DNA of 64,000 nucleotides from JALZCH01 sp036387315 (GCA_036387315.1 DASVTY010000006.1:109137-173136); one strand, 5' to 3'; numbered from the stretch's first letter, positions 1 to 8,846 are shown. Translations and numbers: made by a program. Notes: generated from the letters alone by a model not told the origin.

Positions 1-35
1 AAGAATAAAGAGTTTACTCTTTTGATTTTTGCTTT

Positions 36-60
36 CTCGGTGTCTCCGCGTCTCTGCGGT
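36..60. repeat. GC-rich REP-like repeat arm
   Basis: This is one arm (CTCGGTGTCTCCGCG...) of the repeat family that recurs in this T6SS operon at 1082-1106, 1500-1524 and 4356-4439. It ends 10 bp before tssG. The partner arm must lie left of the window or be missing. Confidence 0.7.
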
Positions 61-70
61 TTAATTTTAG

Positions 71-1081
71 TTGAACAAAAAACCTCTCCATCAGGATTTT
101 TTCGACGAGCCGCAACGGTTTGAATTTTTTCAGGCGGTGCGGCTGCTCGAACGCATTTTCCCCGAACGCGCTGCGGTCGGGCGCGATTATTTGCCGACAA
201 AAGAAGTCGTCCGGTTTCGCACGCGCCCTTCGCTGGAATTTCCTGCGAGCCAGATTTACGATTTGCAGGAAGTCAATGAAGAGTTTTCCAATGAGCGCAA
301 AATGGAAATGTTCGTCAATTTTTTCGGAATGCTCGGAGCAAACGGCGTTTTGCCGCCGCACTACACCGAATTAATTATCGAACGAGCGCGTTACCGCGAC
401 ACCGCGCTCTGGAATTTCCTTGATCTTTTCACGCATCGCTCGGTTTCGCTGTTTTATCGAGCCTGGGAAAAATATCGTTTTCCGGTCTCTTTTGAGCGCG
501 GAGAGGATGATTTCACCAACTTTTTGTTGGATTTTCTGGGACTCGGCACGCGCGGTTTGCGCGAGCAACTGGATTTTCCGGCTGAATCTTTGATTCCTTA
601 TGCCGGACTCGCTTCAAACAAACCGCGCTCGGTTTCGGCTATTCAGCAAACACTCGCCGATTATTTCGGCGTTAAAATCGAAATCGAACAATTTTCCGGT
701 CAGTGGCTTACCCTCGACGCCGAAAGCATTACTATGCTGGGCGCGGCAAACAGCAGTTTGGGCGTTTCAACCGTCGCCGGCTCGCGCGTTTTCGACAATC
801 AATCGAAATTCCGCGTCCGCGTCGGCGCAGTCGGGTTTGAACGCTTCAAAGCGTTTTTGCCCAATGGTTCGGCTTACAAAGCAGCGACCGGAATGATTAA
901 ATTTTTGGCGGGCGACGAATACGATTTCGATTTACAGCTCATTCTGCTGGCAAAAGAAGTTCCCGGAACCGTTCTGACAACTCGCGCCAAACGTCGTCCG
1001 ATGCTTGGCTGGTCTTCGTTTTTAAAAACACAAAAATTTACGCGAGATGATGAACAAGTGATTTTGCAAACTGTTAATTAA
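71..1081 (+). CDS. tssG: Type VI secretion baseplate protein TssG (ImpH/VasB)
   Basis: TssG is a subunit of the T6SS baseplate wedge that works with TssE, TssF and TssK at the inner membrane. The N-terminus (EPQRFEFFQAVRLLE, about residues 14-28) is the family signature, followed by a motif near residue 95 (GANGVLPPHYTELI) also typical of ImpH. Length (336 aa) fits the family. The start is a TTG at 71, chosen because the signature follows within 15 residues and a repeat arm lies just upstream. TssF and the other core genes are presumably left of the window. The next gene is separated only by a repeat. Function is known from the family; the identification is firm from sequence pattern. Confidence 0.9.
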   Translation: MNKKPLHQDFFDEPQRFEFFQAVRLLERIFPERAAVGRDYLPTKEVVRFRTRPSLEFPASQIYDLQEVNEEFSNERKMEMFVNFFGMLGANGVLPPHYTELIIERARYRDTALWNFLDLFTHRSVSLFYRAWEKYRFPVSFERGEDDFTNFLLDFLGLGTRGLREQLDFPAESLIPYAGLASNKPRSVSAIQQTLADYFGVKIEIEQFSGQWLTLDAESITMLGAANSSLGVSTVAGSRVFDNQSKFRVRVGAVGFERFKAFLPNGSAYKAATGMIKFLAGDEYDFDLQLILLAKEVPGTVLTTRAKRRPMLGWSSFLKTQKFTRDDEQVILQTVN

Positions 1082-1106
1082 ACCGCCGAGACGCAGAGAC
1101 GCCGAG
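1082..1106. repeat. Left inverted-repeat arm of the GxxExxY unit
   Basis: A 25-bp arm starting ACCGCCGAGACG directly after the tssG stop. It is inverted relative to 1500-1524 (a few mismatches), so the pair encloses the GxxExxY gene. The same sequence forms a gene-less hairpin at 4356-4439. Confidence 0.75.
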
Positions 1107-1116
1107 TTAAGAAAAT

Positions 1117-1569
1117 ATGAGAGAAGATGAGATTACAAGTAAAGTTATTGGGGCGGGAATAGAGGTGCATAAAGTTTTAGGTCCCGGTTTGTCGGAGTCG
1201 GCTTATGAAGAATGTCTCTGCTATGAGTTGTCGCAAATCGGACTTGCGTTTGAAAGACAAGTTGATTTGCCTGTGATTTATAAAGGCGTACATCTGGATT
1301 GCGGCTATCGAATGGATTTAGTTGTTGAAAATTCAGTTATCGTTGAAATAAAAGCGGTCGAGCAAATTATCAAAATTCACGAAGCGCAACTGCTCTCTTA
1401 TCTTAAACTTTACGGAAAGACTGTTGGATTATTATTAAACTTCCATTCTCCTATTCTCAAAAACGGGCTTAAACGAATTGTGAATAACTTTCTAGAAAAC
1501 TCTGCGTCTCCGCGTCTCGGCGGTGAAAAATATTTAAATGAATTATTGCGAAAGGATGAAAAGCAATGA
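1117..1569 (+). CDS. GxxExxY family protein (PDDEXK-like fold)
   Basis: A 150-aa protein of the widespread GxxExxY family, which has a PD-(D/E)XK nuclease-like fold and no settled role. Visible signs are the N-terminal block with VIGAGIEVHKVLGPGL and ESAYEECL, then an acidic/EIK core (VVENSVIVEIKAVE, about residues 70-83) that matches the D..ExK layout. The gene lies inside an inverted repeat. Its C-terminal residues NSASPRLGGEK are encoded by the right repeat arm itself, so repeat and gene have been inherited as a unit. Its stop overlaps the start of tssH (ATGA), which suggests translational coupling. It is not a known T6SS component and is probably a cargo insertion. Confidence 0.85.
   Translation: MREDEITSKVIGAGIEVHKVLGPGLSESAYEECLCYELSQIGLAFERQVDLPVIYKGVHLDCGYRMDLVVENSVIVEIKAVEQIIKIHEAQLLSYLKLYGKTVGLLLNFHSPILKNGLKRIVNNFLENSASPRLGGEKYLNELLRKDEKQ
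1500..1524. repeat. Right inverted-repeat arm of the GxxExxY unit
   Basis: CTCTGCGTCTCC...CGGCGGT, the inverse of 1082-1106. It is translated as part of the GxxExxY C-terminus. Confidence 0.75.
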
Positions 1570-4355
1570 ATGTTAATTTGAAATCTCTGATCGGCAGATT
1601 AAACGACACCTGTCGCAGCGCGCTCGAAGGCGCAGCCGGATTGTGTTTGTCGCGGACGAATTACGATGTCGAAATCGAGCATCTTTTGGTGAAAATACTC
1701 GAATCGGACGACTCTGATTTGCGAAAAATTTTACGTCATTTCGAGATGAACCCGGAACGCTTGTCGCGCGATTTAACCGTGGCGCTCGACCGTCTGAAAA
1801 CAGGAAACACGCGCACTCCGGCTCTTAGCCCGCGCATTCCGCAGCTTATTCAAGACGCCTGGCTGCTCGCTTCGGTCGAACACGGCGCTTCGCGCGTGCG
1901 CTCAGGTCATCTCGTTTTGGCGATGATGCTCAACGACGATTTGGCGCGGCTTGCCAGAGAGATTTCGCGAGAGTTTACCGAATTGACGACGCGCCTCGAC
2001 GCCTTCAAAAAAGATTTCGGCGATATTGTTGCAGGTTCGAGCGAAGATCGTGAAGCGATGAGCTTAAACGAATCTCCAAACGTTTCGAGCGACGGCTCAC
2101 CGAATGTCGCTTCGGGCGTTCCCGGAAAAACGAAAGCTCTCGATCAGTACACAGAAGATTTGACGGCGAAAGCGCGAGCCGGAAAAATTGATCCGATTTT
2201 GGGTCGCGATTTTGAGATTCGGCAGGTGATTGACATTTTGACGCGCCGCCGCCAGAACAATCCTATCTTGACTGGCGAAGCGGGCGTCGGAAAAACCGCA
2301 GTCGTCGAAGGTTTTGCTTTGCGGATTGCCGAAGGCGACGTTCCCGAACCGCTCAAAAATGTGGCTGTCCGAACTTTGGATTTAGGGCTTTTGCAGGCAG
2401 GCGCGGGCGTTAAAGGCGAGTTTGAAAATCGTCTGAAATCCGTCATTGACGAAGTGAAGTCGTCGCCGCAGCCGATAATTCTATTTATTGATGAAGCGCA
2501 CACGATGATCGGCGCGGGCGGGCAAGCCGGGCAAAACGACGCCGCGAATCTTTTAAAACCAGCGCTGGCGCGCGGCGAATTGCGAACAATTGCGGCGACG
2601 ACGTGGGCGGAATATAAAAAGTATTTTGAAAAAGACGCCGCGCTAGCTCGCCGTTTCCAGGTTGTCAAAGTTGAAGAACCGGACGAAGAAAAAGCCATCG
2701 GAATGATGCGCGGGCTGTTGGAAAAAATGGAGACGCATCACAACGTCCGCATTTTGGACGAAGCGATTGTCGAATCCGTAAAACTTTCGCATCGCTATAT
2801 TTCCGGTCGCCAACTGCCTGATAAATCGGTTTCGGTTCTCGACACGGCTTGCGCCAAAGTCGCCATCGGTCAAGGCGCGACGCCGCCGCCGATTGAAGAT
2901 TCGCGCCGCAAGATTTCCAGACTTGAAGCCGAAATCGCATCGTTAAACCGCGAGCTGGCGACGGGCGCGAAACACGACGAGCGGATCAGCGAATTAAACG
3001 CCGCCAAATCTCAGGAAGAGGAAAGACTTGCCGCGTTTGATGAGCAATACGAGAAAGAAAAAGATTTAATCGCGCGGATTCGTGAAATCCGTATGCAGCT
3101 CGAATCGCATGCGGCGGGAAACGGCGCTGGAAATATTGCCGAAACGGTTTCAGCAAACGGAAATGGTGCTGTTTCTCCGGCAGTTGCGGCTGAAGGAGAA
3201 CCGGCGATTTCGACTGCGGGCGGCACAGAGATTTCCCCTTCAACCCCAGCCGCAACAATTGACGTTGAAGCGTTAAAAAATGAACTCGCCGGACTAAACG
3301 CCGAATTAAAAGAAGTTCAAGGCGACAATCCGCTGATGCAGCCGGTCGTCAACGGGCAAACAGTCGCCGAAGTCATTTCCGGCTGGACTGGAATTCCGGT
3401 CGGCAAAATGGTTTCGGACGAAATCAACGCGATTTTAAATTTGCAGGAAAGATTAGCCGAACGAGTGATCGGACAAAACCACGCGCTCTACGCCATTTCT
3501 CAAAGAATCCGCACGGCGCGCGCCGGATTGACCGACCCCAAACGCCCGATTGGCGTGTTCATCTTGGTCGGGACGAGCGGTGTCGGAAAAACCGAAACCG
3601 CTCTGGCTTTGGCAGACACGCTTTACGGCGGCGAGCGCAATTTGATTTCGATCAATATGAGCGAATATCAGGAAGCGCACACAGTTTCTTCGCTTAAAGG
3701 CTCGCCTCCGGGTTATGTCGGCTACGGCGAAGGCGGCGTTTTAACCGAAGCTGTCAGAAGAAAACCGTATTCGGTCGTGCTGCTCGATGAAGTCGAAAAA
3801 GCGCACCCCGATGTGATGGAGTTGTTTTATCAGGTTTTTGACAAAGGCGTTTTGGAGGACGGCGAAGGGCGCGAGATTGATTTTAAAAACTGCGTCATTT
3901 TGCTCACTTCAAACGTCGCAACCGACACGATTATGAAATTGTGCGCCGATCCCGACACGACGCCCGAACCTGAAGGTATGATTGAAGCGATTAGACCGGA
4001 ATTGATAAAAGTTTTCAAACCGGCTCTTTTGGGGCGAATGGTCGTCGTTCCGTATTATCCGATTTCCGACGATGTTCTGCGTCAAATTATTAGATTGCAG
4101 CTCGGCAAAATCAAAAATCGCATCTTTGAAAATCACCGTGCGCAATTTTCTTATGATGATTCCGTCATCGAAGCGGTCGCCAAGCGCTGCACCGAAGTCG
4201 AATCCGGCGCGCGCAACGTTTATAACATTCTGACCGGCAGTTTGCTGCCCGAAATGAGCGGCGAAGTGCTTGGCAGAATGGCAAGTGGCGACGGAATAAG
4301 CAGCGTTTATGTTGCTGTCGGTGATGATGGGAAATTTGTTTATGAGATTAATTGA
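1566..4355 (+). CDS. tssH: Type VI secretion ATPase TssH (ClpV)
   Basis: ClpV is the cytosolic AAA+ unfoldase that disassembles the contracted TssB/TssC sheath. The sequence shows an N-terminal Clp repeat domain (to about residue 150), a first AAA module with Walker A GEAGVGKTAV (about 238-247) and Walker B ILFIDEAH (about 302-309), a coiled-coil middle region with an extra Ala/Gly/Ser-rich stretch (about 518-560), and a second AAA module with GTSGVGKTET and VVLLDEVEKAHPDV. At 929 aa it is somewhat longer than typical ClpV, largely because of the low-complexity insert. Start ATG overlaps the previous stop. A repeat hairpin begins at the base after the stop. Confidence 0.93.
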   Translation: MNVNLKSLIGRLNDTCRSALEGAAGLCLSRTNYDVEIEHLLVKILESDDSDLRKILRHFEMNPERLSRDLTVALDRLKTGNTRTPALSPRIPQLIQDAWLLASVEHGASRVRSGHLVLAMMLNDDLARLAREISREFTELTTRLDAFKKDFGDIVAGSSEDREAMSLNESPNVSSDGSPNVASGVPGKTKALDQYTEDLTAKARAGKIDPILGRDFEIRQVIDILTRRRQNNPILTGEAGVGKTAVVEGFALRIAEGDVPEPLKNVAVRTLDLGLLQAGAGVKGEFENRLKSVIDEVKSSPQPIILFIDEAHTMIGAGGQAGQNDAANLLKPALARGELRTIAATTWAEYKKYFEKDAALARRFQVVKVEEPDEEKAIGMMRGLLEKMETHHNVRILDEAIVESVKLSHRYISGRQLPDKSVSVLDTACAKVAIGQGATPPPIEDSRRKISRLEAEIASLNRELATGAKHDERISELNAAKSQEEERLAAFDEQYEKEKDLIARIREIRMQLESHAAGNGAGNIAETVSANGNGAVSPAVAAEGEPAISTAGGTEISPSTPAATIDVEALKNELAGLNAELKEVQGDNPLMQPVVNGQTVAEVISGWTGIPVGKMVSDEINAILNLQERLAERVIGQNHALYAISQRIRTARAGLTDPKRPIGVFILVGTSGVGKTETALALADTLYGGERNLISINMSEYQEAHTVSSLKGSPPGYVGYGEGGVLTEAVRRKPYSVVLLDEVEKAHPDVMELFYQVFDKGVLEDGEGREIDFKNCVILLTSNVATDTIMKLCADPDTTPEPEGMIEAIRPELIKVFKPALLGRMVVVPYYPISDDVLRQIIRLQLGKIKNRIFENHRAQFSYDDSVIEAVAKRCTEVESGARNVYNILTGSLLPEMSGEVLGRMASGDGISSVYVAVGDDGKFVYEIN

Positions 4356-4439
4356 ACCGCCGAGACGCGGAGACGCCGAGTTAAATCAGAAAGAGAGAAG
4401 TGATTTCTATTCAACTCGGCGTCTCCGCGTCTCGTCGGT
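4356..4439. repeat. Gene-less inverted repeat (REP/MITE-like hairpin)
   Basis: Arms 4356-4383 and 4412-4439 are almost perfect inverse copies, with a 28-nt spacer. They are the same family as the arms around the GxxExxY gene. The element fills the gap between the tssH stop and the next start (8 bp on the right). In RNA it would form a strong hairpin without a U-tract. Confidence 0.85.
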
Positions 4440-4447
4440 GAAAAAAA

Positions 4448-5035
4448 GTGATTAAAGTTCACATTTGGTATCCGTACAACGTTCCCGGTTTTGATACGTG
4501 GGATTGGCTGACCGACGGCGCTGAGGAAATTCAGGACGTTCAATCGCTGATTCCGATTCATCAATTTAGCTGGGGGCACGCCGGAATGGAGTTTATTGAA
4601 GTGCCGTCGCAGAACGGCAGATTCGTTTATAACGGTTATCGCTCCTTTTGGACGAGCAATTCGGATTGGTCGCAACACTCGCTCGGCAGAGTCGCAATGG
4701 CACTTGAACAAGACGTTGCCGCCGAATACGGTTATCATCCGCATAATACAATCACGCTCGCCGAAGGCTTAAACGAGACTCTTATTTACGAATACTGGAA
4801 TTCGCTCGTTAATCAATCGCTCGAATATTATCATCGCGGTTTTAACAGCTCCAATGCAGTCGCAAATGCGATTCAAAGCGGGATGCCGCCTAAACGAATG
4901 GACGCGCCGGAATATAATCCGTTTACGGCTTCCGATTACGGCGCGCCGCTGGGTTTTTCAAATCCGCTTTATCTGCAAAAGTGGCTGGAAGAAATTAACG
5001 CCTGGCTGGTGCTTCCTCAGCAAAATTTTAAATAA
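4448..5035 (+). CDS. Unknown T6SS-operon protein, possible permuted papain-like fold
   Basis: A 195-aa protein starting with GTG, with no signal peptide and no membrane segment. I do not recognise the family with confidence. It is rich in Trp and Tyr. A block with His in GHAGMEFIE (about residues 42-50) is followed later by YYHRGFNSSNAVANAI (about 125-140). That order and spacing recall permuted NlpC/P60 or papain-like folds, where a histidine strand precedes an NCxxxV helix, but the expected Cys is Ser here. It sits between tssH and vgrG, 17 bp ahead of vgrG, so an effector, adaptor or chaperone role for the VgrG tip is plausible. The fold is inference only. Confidence 0.6.
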   Translation: MIKVHIWYPYNVPGFDTWDWLTDGAEEIQDVQSLIPIHQFSWGHAGMEFIEVPSQNGRFVYNGYRSFWTSNSDWSQHSLGRVAMALEQDVAAEYGYHPHNTITLAEGLNETLIYEYWNSLVNQSLEYYHRGFNSSNAVANAIQSGMPPKRMDAPEYNPFTASDYGAPLGFSNPLYLQKWLEEINAWLVLPQQNFK

Positions 5036-5052
5036 CGAAGCGTCGGAAAATT

Positions 5053-7683
5053 ATGGCTATTACGCAGGGAAACAGAGTACTTCGATTAGGCACGCCGCTC
5101 GGCGAAGATTTTTTGCTGATTCAAAGCTTTCGAGCTAAAGAAGGTCTTTCGCAGCTTTTCCAGCTTGAAATGGATGTCGTTCACGAAGAAACCGAATCGG
5201 GCGACGAGTTGACGGCAATTGACCCGAATAATATTTTGGGCAAAAACTGCACGCTCGCCGTCCGCACTCGCGGAGAAGATACGGAGCGTTTTTTCAACGG
5301 CGTCTGCATTCGATTTGCTCAGGGCAAACGCGACGACCGCTTTTCGCATTATCGAATGCTCGTTGTGCCGGAAGCTTGGCTGCTGACGCAAGTGGCGCAA
5401 AGTCGCGTTTTTCAAAATATTTCCGTTCCCGATCTTCTCAAGAAAGTTTTGGAAGGAATCAACGTTTCGTTTGAAATCCAGGGCACTTTTCATCCGCGAA
5501 ATTATATTGTCCAATACCGCGAGTCGGATTTTGCATTCGCTTCGCGTCTAATGGAAGAAGAAGGGATTTATTATTATTTCGAGCACGAAGACGGCTCGCA
5601 TAAAATGATAATCGCCAACACGCCGCAGTCGCACGTTGATTGCCCGTCGAAAGCCGATATTCCGTATTTTCTGGTCACGCAGCCGAAAGACGATTTCGTC
5701 AGCAGCATCGAGTTATGGCGCGTCGAGCATCAGCTTCAGAGCGGCGAGTTTACGCTCTGGGATCATCACTTTGAGCTTCCCCATCGCAATCTTGAAGCCA
5801 AGCAAAAATCGCGTTTTAACATCGGCGGAAATCAAGAACTGGAGTTTTATGATTTTCCCGGCGGTTATGCCAAGCGTTTTGACGGAGTTGACAAAATGGG
5901 CGGCGAACGCCCGGACGATGTGCCGAAAGTTTTTGAGGACAATCAGCGAACCGTCGGTTTGCGTCAACAGGAATCGGACGCCAAGGTTCAAACTATTACA
6001 GGAGTTTCCGATTGCTGTTCGATCACTGCCGGACATCGTTTTCGGCTTTTTAATCACCCGAACGGAGATCAAAACGCGCAATACGTTTTAACCTCGGTCA
6101 CGCACGAAGGTCATCAAAGCCCGGCTTATGCCACCGGCGGCGATTTGGCGCGCGCTTACGCAAACAGTTTTATTTGTATTCCGTTCAAAACGCCTTATCG
6201 CCCGCCGCGCCGCACCGAAAAGCCGATTGTACGCGGTTCGCAAACCGCGACGGTCGTCGGACCTCCGGGAGAAGAGATTTTTACCGATAAATACGGGCGC
6301 ATCAAAGTTCAGTTTCACTGGGACAGATTGACGACTCCTTCGCCCGATAGCTCGTGCTGGATTCGCGTCGGGCGCGACATCGCCGGGAAAAAATGGGGAA
6401 CAATGTATATTCCCCGCATCGGTCAGGAAGTTATTGTTGATTTTCTCGAAGGCGACCCGGATCAGCCAATCGTGACCGGCTCGGTTTACAACGCCGAACA
6501 GATGCCGCATTACGAGCTGCCGAAATTCAAAACTCTGAGCTATATCAAAACGCAAACTTCGCCGTACGACGGCAAAGGTTTTAACGAGCTGCGTTTTGAA
6601 GACAAAGCCGGCAAAGAACAGGTTTTCGTTCGCTCGCAAAAACGAATGGACGTACGTGCGCGCGGTTCATATTACAAAACTATCGGCGGAAATCGGCACG
6701 AAATTATCGGCGTTCGCGCCGACAACGAACCGGGCGGAAATTTGACCGTCACTGTTGGCGGCAACCACGATTTTCATATCAAAGACAGTCAATATATCGG
6801 CGTTGACGGCAAATTAAACGAATACGTCAAAGGCGATGTCGTCGAAGATTATCAAAGCAATCTGCAAACCGTCGTTAAAGCTAAAGCCGAGCTGAATGCT
6901 AGAGAAATAACGCTTGAGGCTTTTACGAAAATTACGCTCAAAGTGGGCGGAAACTTTATCACAGTTGATCAATCAGGCGTAACGATTGTCGGTTTGATGG
7001 TCAAGATCAACTCCGGCGGCGCAGCCGTTCCGACCGGTCCGGCTGTTATTGATGAACCGCTTGATGCCGAACCGGCGGATACGGGCGAGCCGGGGTATTT
7101 GGACAAACCGAAGACAGGCGGCGGAAAAGGCAGAAAACGCCGCACTTTAAACGGGCAGCACGCGCCGGACGTTACTAAGCTTGATAAGCTTCTTAAAGAT
7201 GCGAAACAATTAAAAGCTGACGGTAAAGACGCGGAATCTGCTACGAAAAAACAGGAAGCTATTGATGAAGCCGTCAAGGTTTACAATATAGATACCAGCA
7301 AAACCAAGAGCATAACTTATGATCCGACGGTGGACGGTGAAGGCGAAACCAGTGAGGACGGACATGTAAAAATCGGAGATGACGCATTCCGCGATCCTGC
7401 ATGGCTGGGTTCGACAGTCGGACACGAAAGCGAAATTCACGCGAAAGAACAGGGCGCGAAAGGCAAGTGGTACACAGGACCGGAGGGAACTGCTATTCAA
7501 GAGGTTCAGGCGTATGATTATGAAATTGCAAATGCCGAGAGATATGGAACGAGTCCAGCCGACGTTGCAGAGGCAAAGAAAAGGCGGCAAGAACATTACG
7601 ACGCGCTCAGCGACGAATACAAACAGCGAGTTGACGGCAATCCGCCCAACTATGATATGAAACCGGGCGATGAAAATAAATAG
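5053..7683 (+). CDS. vgrG: VgrG (TssI) spike with C-terminal extension, candidate effector domain
   Basis: VgrG trimers cap the Hcp tube and puncture target cells. Residues about 1-480 show the gp27-like part and the conserved block DKYGRIKVQFHWD (about 415-427). This is followed by the gp5 OB fold (SCWIRVGRDIAGKKWGT, GQEVIVDFLEGDPDQPIVTG) and a beta-helix ending near residue 660. A linker (EPLDAEPADTGEPG) and a KGRKRR stretch lead to about 190 extra residues. These contain WLGSTVGHESEIHAKEQ near residue 790, a His/Glu cluster resembling zincin helices but spaced HExxxH rather than HExxH. An 'evolved' VgrG with a toxin-like tail is inferred. The stop overlaps the following lipoprotein gene by 14 nt. 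Confidence 0.9.
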   Translation: MAITQGNRVLRLGTPLGEDFLLIQSFRAKEGLSQLFQLEMDVVHEETESGDELTAIDPNNILGKNCTLAVRTRGEDTERFFNGVCIRFAQGKRDDRFSHYRMLVVPEAWLLTQVAQSRVFQNISVPDLLKKVLEGINVSFEIQGTFHPRNYIVQYRESDFAFASRLMEEEGIYYYFEHEDGSHKMIIANTPQSHVDCPSKADIPYFLVTQPKDDFVSSIELWRVEHQLQSGEFTLWDHHFELPHRNLEAKQKSRFNIGGNQELEFYDFPGGYAKRFDGVDKMGGERPDDVPKVFEDNQRTVGLRQQESDAKVQTITGVSDCCSITAGHRFRLFNHPNGDQNAQYVLTSVTHEGHQSPAYATGGDLARAYANSFICIPFKTPYRPPRRTEKPIVRGSQTATVVGPPGEEIFTDKYGRIKVQFHWDRLTTPSPDSSCWIRVGRDIAGKKWGTMYIPRIGQEVIVDFLEGDPDQPIVTGSVYNAEQMPHYELPKFKTLSYIKTQTSPYDGKGFNELRFEDKAGKEQVFVRSQKRMDVRARGSYYKTIGGNRHEIIGVRADNEPGGNLTVTVGGNHDFHIKDSQYIGVDGKLNEYVKGDVVEDYQSNLQTVVKAKAELNAREITLEAFTKITLKVGGNFITVDQSGVTIVGLMVKINSGGAAVPTGPAVIDEPLDAEPADTGEPGYLDKPKTGGGKGRKRRTLNGQHAPDVTKLDKLLKDAKQLKADGKDAESATKKQEAIDEAVKVYNIDTSKTKSITYDPTVDGEGETSEDGHVKIGDDAFRDPAWLGSTVGHESEIHAKEQGAKGKWYTGPEGTAIQEVQAYDYEIANAERYGTSPADVAEAKKRRQEHYDALSDEYKQRVDGNPPNYDMKPGDENK

Positions 7684-8260
7684 AAAGAATCTACTAACGG
7701 CGCTTTCCTGTTTCCTTCTCATTGCGGAAGTTATAGGTTGTGCCGTTAGTAGTGACAATCTTTCTCTGCTTGAGAAACGAACAAATTTGCTAAGCGAGGC
7801 TAATATTATGCAATCAATGGTAACTGCCAAATTGGAGATTTCACCTTCGATTGAAAAAACTTCTGACGGCGTTAAAGTGCGGATAAAAACCGTAATAACA
7901 AATTCTGCCGCTTCTCCGCTGTGGGTGAATAAACGAATGCTTTTCAATACGGTTTATGCTCCGAAACCATTTAGAGAAATCTGGTTCGATGTCAAAGCTC
8001 CGAGTGGCGATAAACTAGAATTCAGGTGTAAGGTCAAAGCAGGCGCGGCGCGTGAAGAACATTACGCTTTATTGAAGCCCGGCGAATCCGTTGAACGTGA
8101 TATTAGACTTTCCGACTGCTTTGATATGGCGGAAAAAGGCGAATACGAAATTAAAGCTCATTATCAGGACGGCAACAGGGAAGTGCCGCCCGCTCCGTCG
8201 AATACAGTTCATTTGAAAGATGAATTGGAGTCAAAAACTATCAAAATTTCAATCCAGTAA
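7670..8260 (+). CDS. Lipoprotein, immunity candidate for the VgrG tail
   Basis: A 196-aa protein beginning with a lipoprotein signal (hydrophobic stretch, then VIGC as lipobox, Cys near residue 24). The mature part looks like a beta-sandwich with motifs such as VRIKTVITNSAASPLWVNKR and LLKPGESVERDIRLSDCF. This pattern is often seen in extracytoplasmic Ig-like domains. The ATG at 7670 lies inside the end of vgrG (14-nt overlap), so the two are translationally coupled. A periplasmic lipoprotein directly coupled to an evolved VgrG is the expected layout for an immunity protein that neutralises a toxin delivered to the periplasm. That role is inference. No family recognised. Confidence 0.7.
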   Translation: MKINRKNLLTALSCFLLIAEVIGCAVSSDNLSLLEKRTNLLSEANIMQSMVTAKLEISPSIEKTSDGVKVRIKTVITNSAASPLWVNKRMLFNTVYAPKPFREIWFDVKAPSGDKLEFRCKVKAGAAREEHYALLKPGESVERDIRLSDCFDMAEKGEYEIKAHYQDGNREVPPAPSNTVHLKDELESKTIKISIQ

Positions 8261-8272
8261 ATATCAAAAATT

Positions 8273-8776
8273 ATGCCTCCAGCAGCCAGAATTACAGACC
8301 CCGTTTTGCATCCGCTGCCGCCCGTTTTAACCGGCGGACCGACTGCGGTTACAGTTATCATCGGATTTCTTCCGGCGTGGCGCGGAATCGGCGCAGCCAT
8401 TGCCTCCAGTCTCAGCGGTGGAAAAATCGAGTCAGAAAAAAATATCAAAAAAGCCGAGTTAGCTACGGAAGCCGCTAAAAAACTTGGAAATCCGGCAGCC
8501 GTTACAGCCGCCGAACTCAATGAAAAAAAGGTTAAATTTGAGGAACAGGCTAAAATGGCGGCGACAATTTTAGCGGCGGCGGCGATGACGGATATTCACA
8601 ATTGCGGGACATTTCCGCCGCTTCCCATTCACGGTCCTGGAGTAGTCGTCAAACCGTCGCAAACAGTCCTTATTGCTGGACAGCCTGCCGCTCGGCAAGG
8701 CGACGAGATTTTGGAAGCCATCGGTCCGCCGAACTTTATTTCAATGGGCTGCCCGACCGTTATCATTGGGGGTTAA
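8273..8776 (+). CDS. PAAR-like spike tip protein
   Basis: PAAR proteins sharpen the VgrG trimer and can carry effectors. The N-terminus MPPAARITDPVLHPLPP and the C-terminus NFISMGCPTVIIGG are the usual ends of the PAAR fold. Between them lies an Ala/Lys-rich helical insert (about residues 40-105), so the protein is 167 aa instead of about 95. A second PAAR-like stretch (GPGVVVKPSQTVLIAGQPAARQGD) follows the insert. The gene is 12 bp after the lipoprotein gene and is the last of the T6SS operon. The insert may bury in the membrane or bind a partner; unknown. Confidence 0.85.
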   Translation: MPPAARITDPVLHPLPPVLTGGPTAVTVIIGFLPAWRGIGAAIASSLSGGKIESEKNIKKAELATEAAKKLGNPAAVTAAELNEKKVKFEEQAKMAATILAAAAMTDIHNCGTFPPLPIHGPGVVVKPSQTVLIAGQPAARQGDEILEAIGPPNFISMGCPTVIIGG

Positions 8777-8783
8777 AAAGTGA

Positions 8784-8846
8784 GCAGTAAGCAGTGAGCG
8801 GTGAGCAGATGAATTGAATTTCTGCTCACCGCTCACTGCTTACTGC
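8784..8846. repeat. Long perfect inverted repeat between convergent genes
   Basis: Arms 8784-8809 and 8821-8846 are a perfect 26-bp inverse pair made of GTGAGCxG/AAGCAG units, with an 11-nt loop. It sits where the PAAR gene (+) meets the PEGA/TPR gene (-) and overlaps the last codons of the latter. It may end transcription from both sides, or be a mobile REP-type element. Confidence 0.85.
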
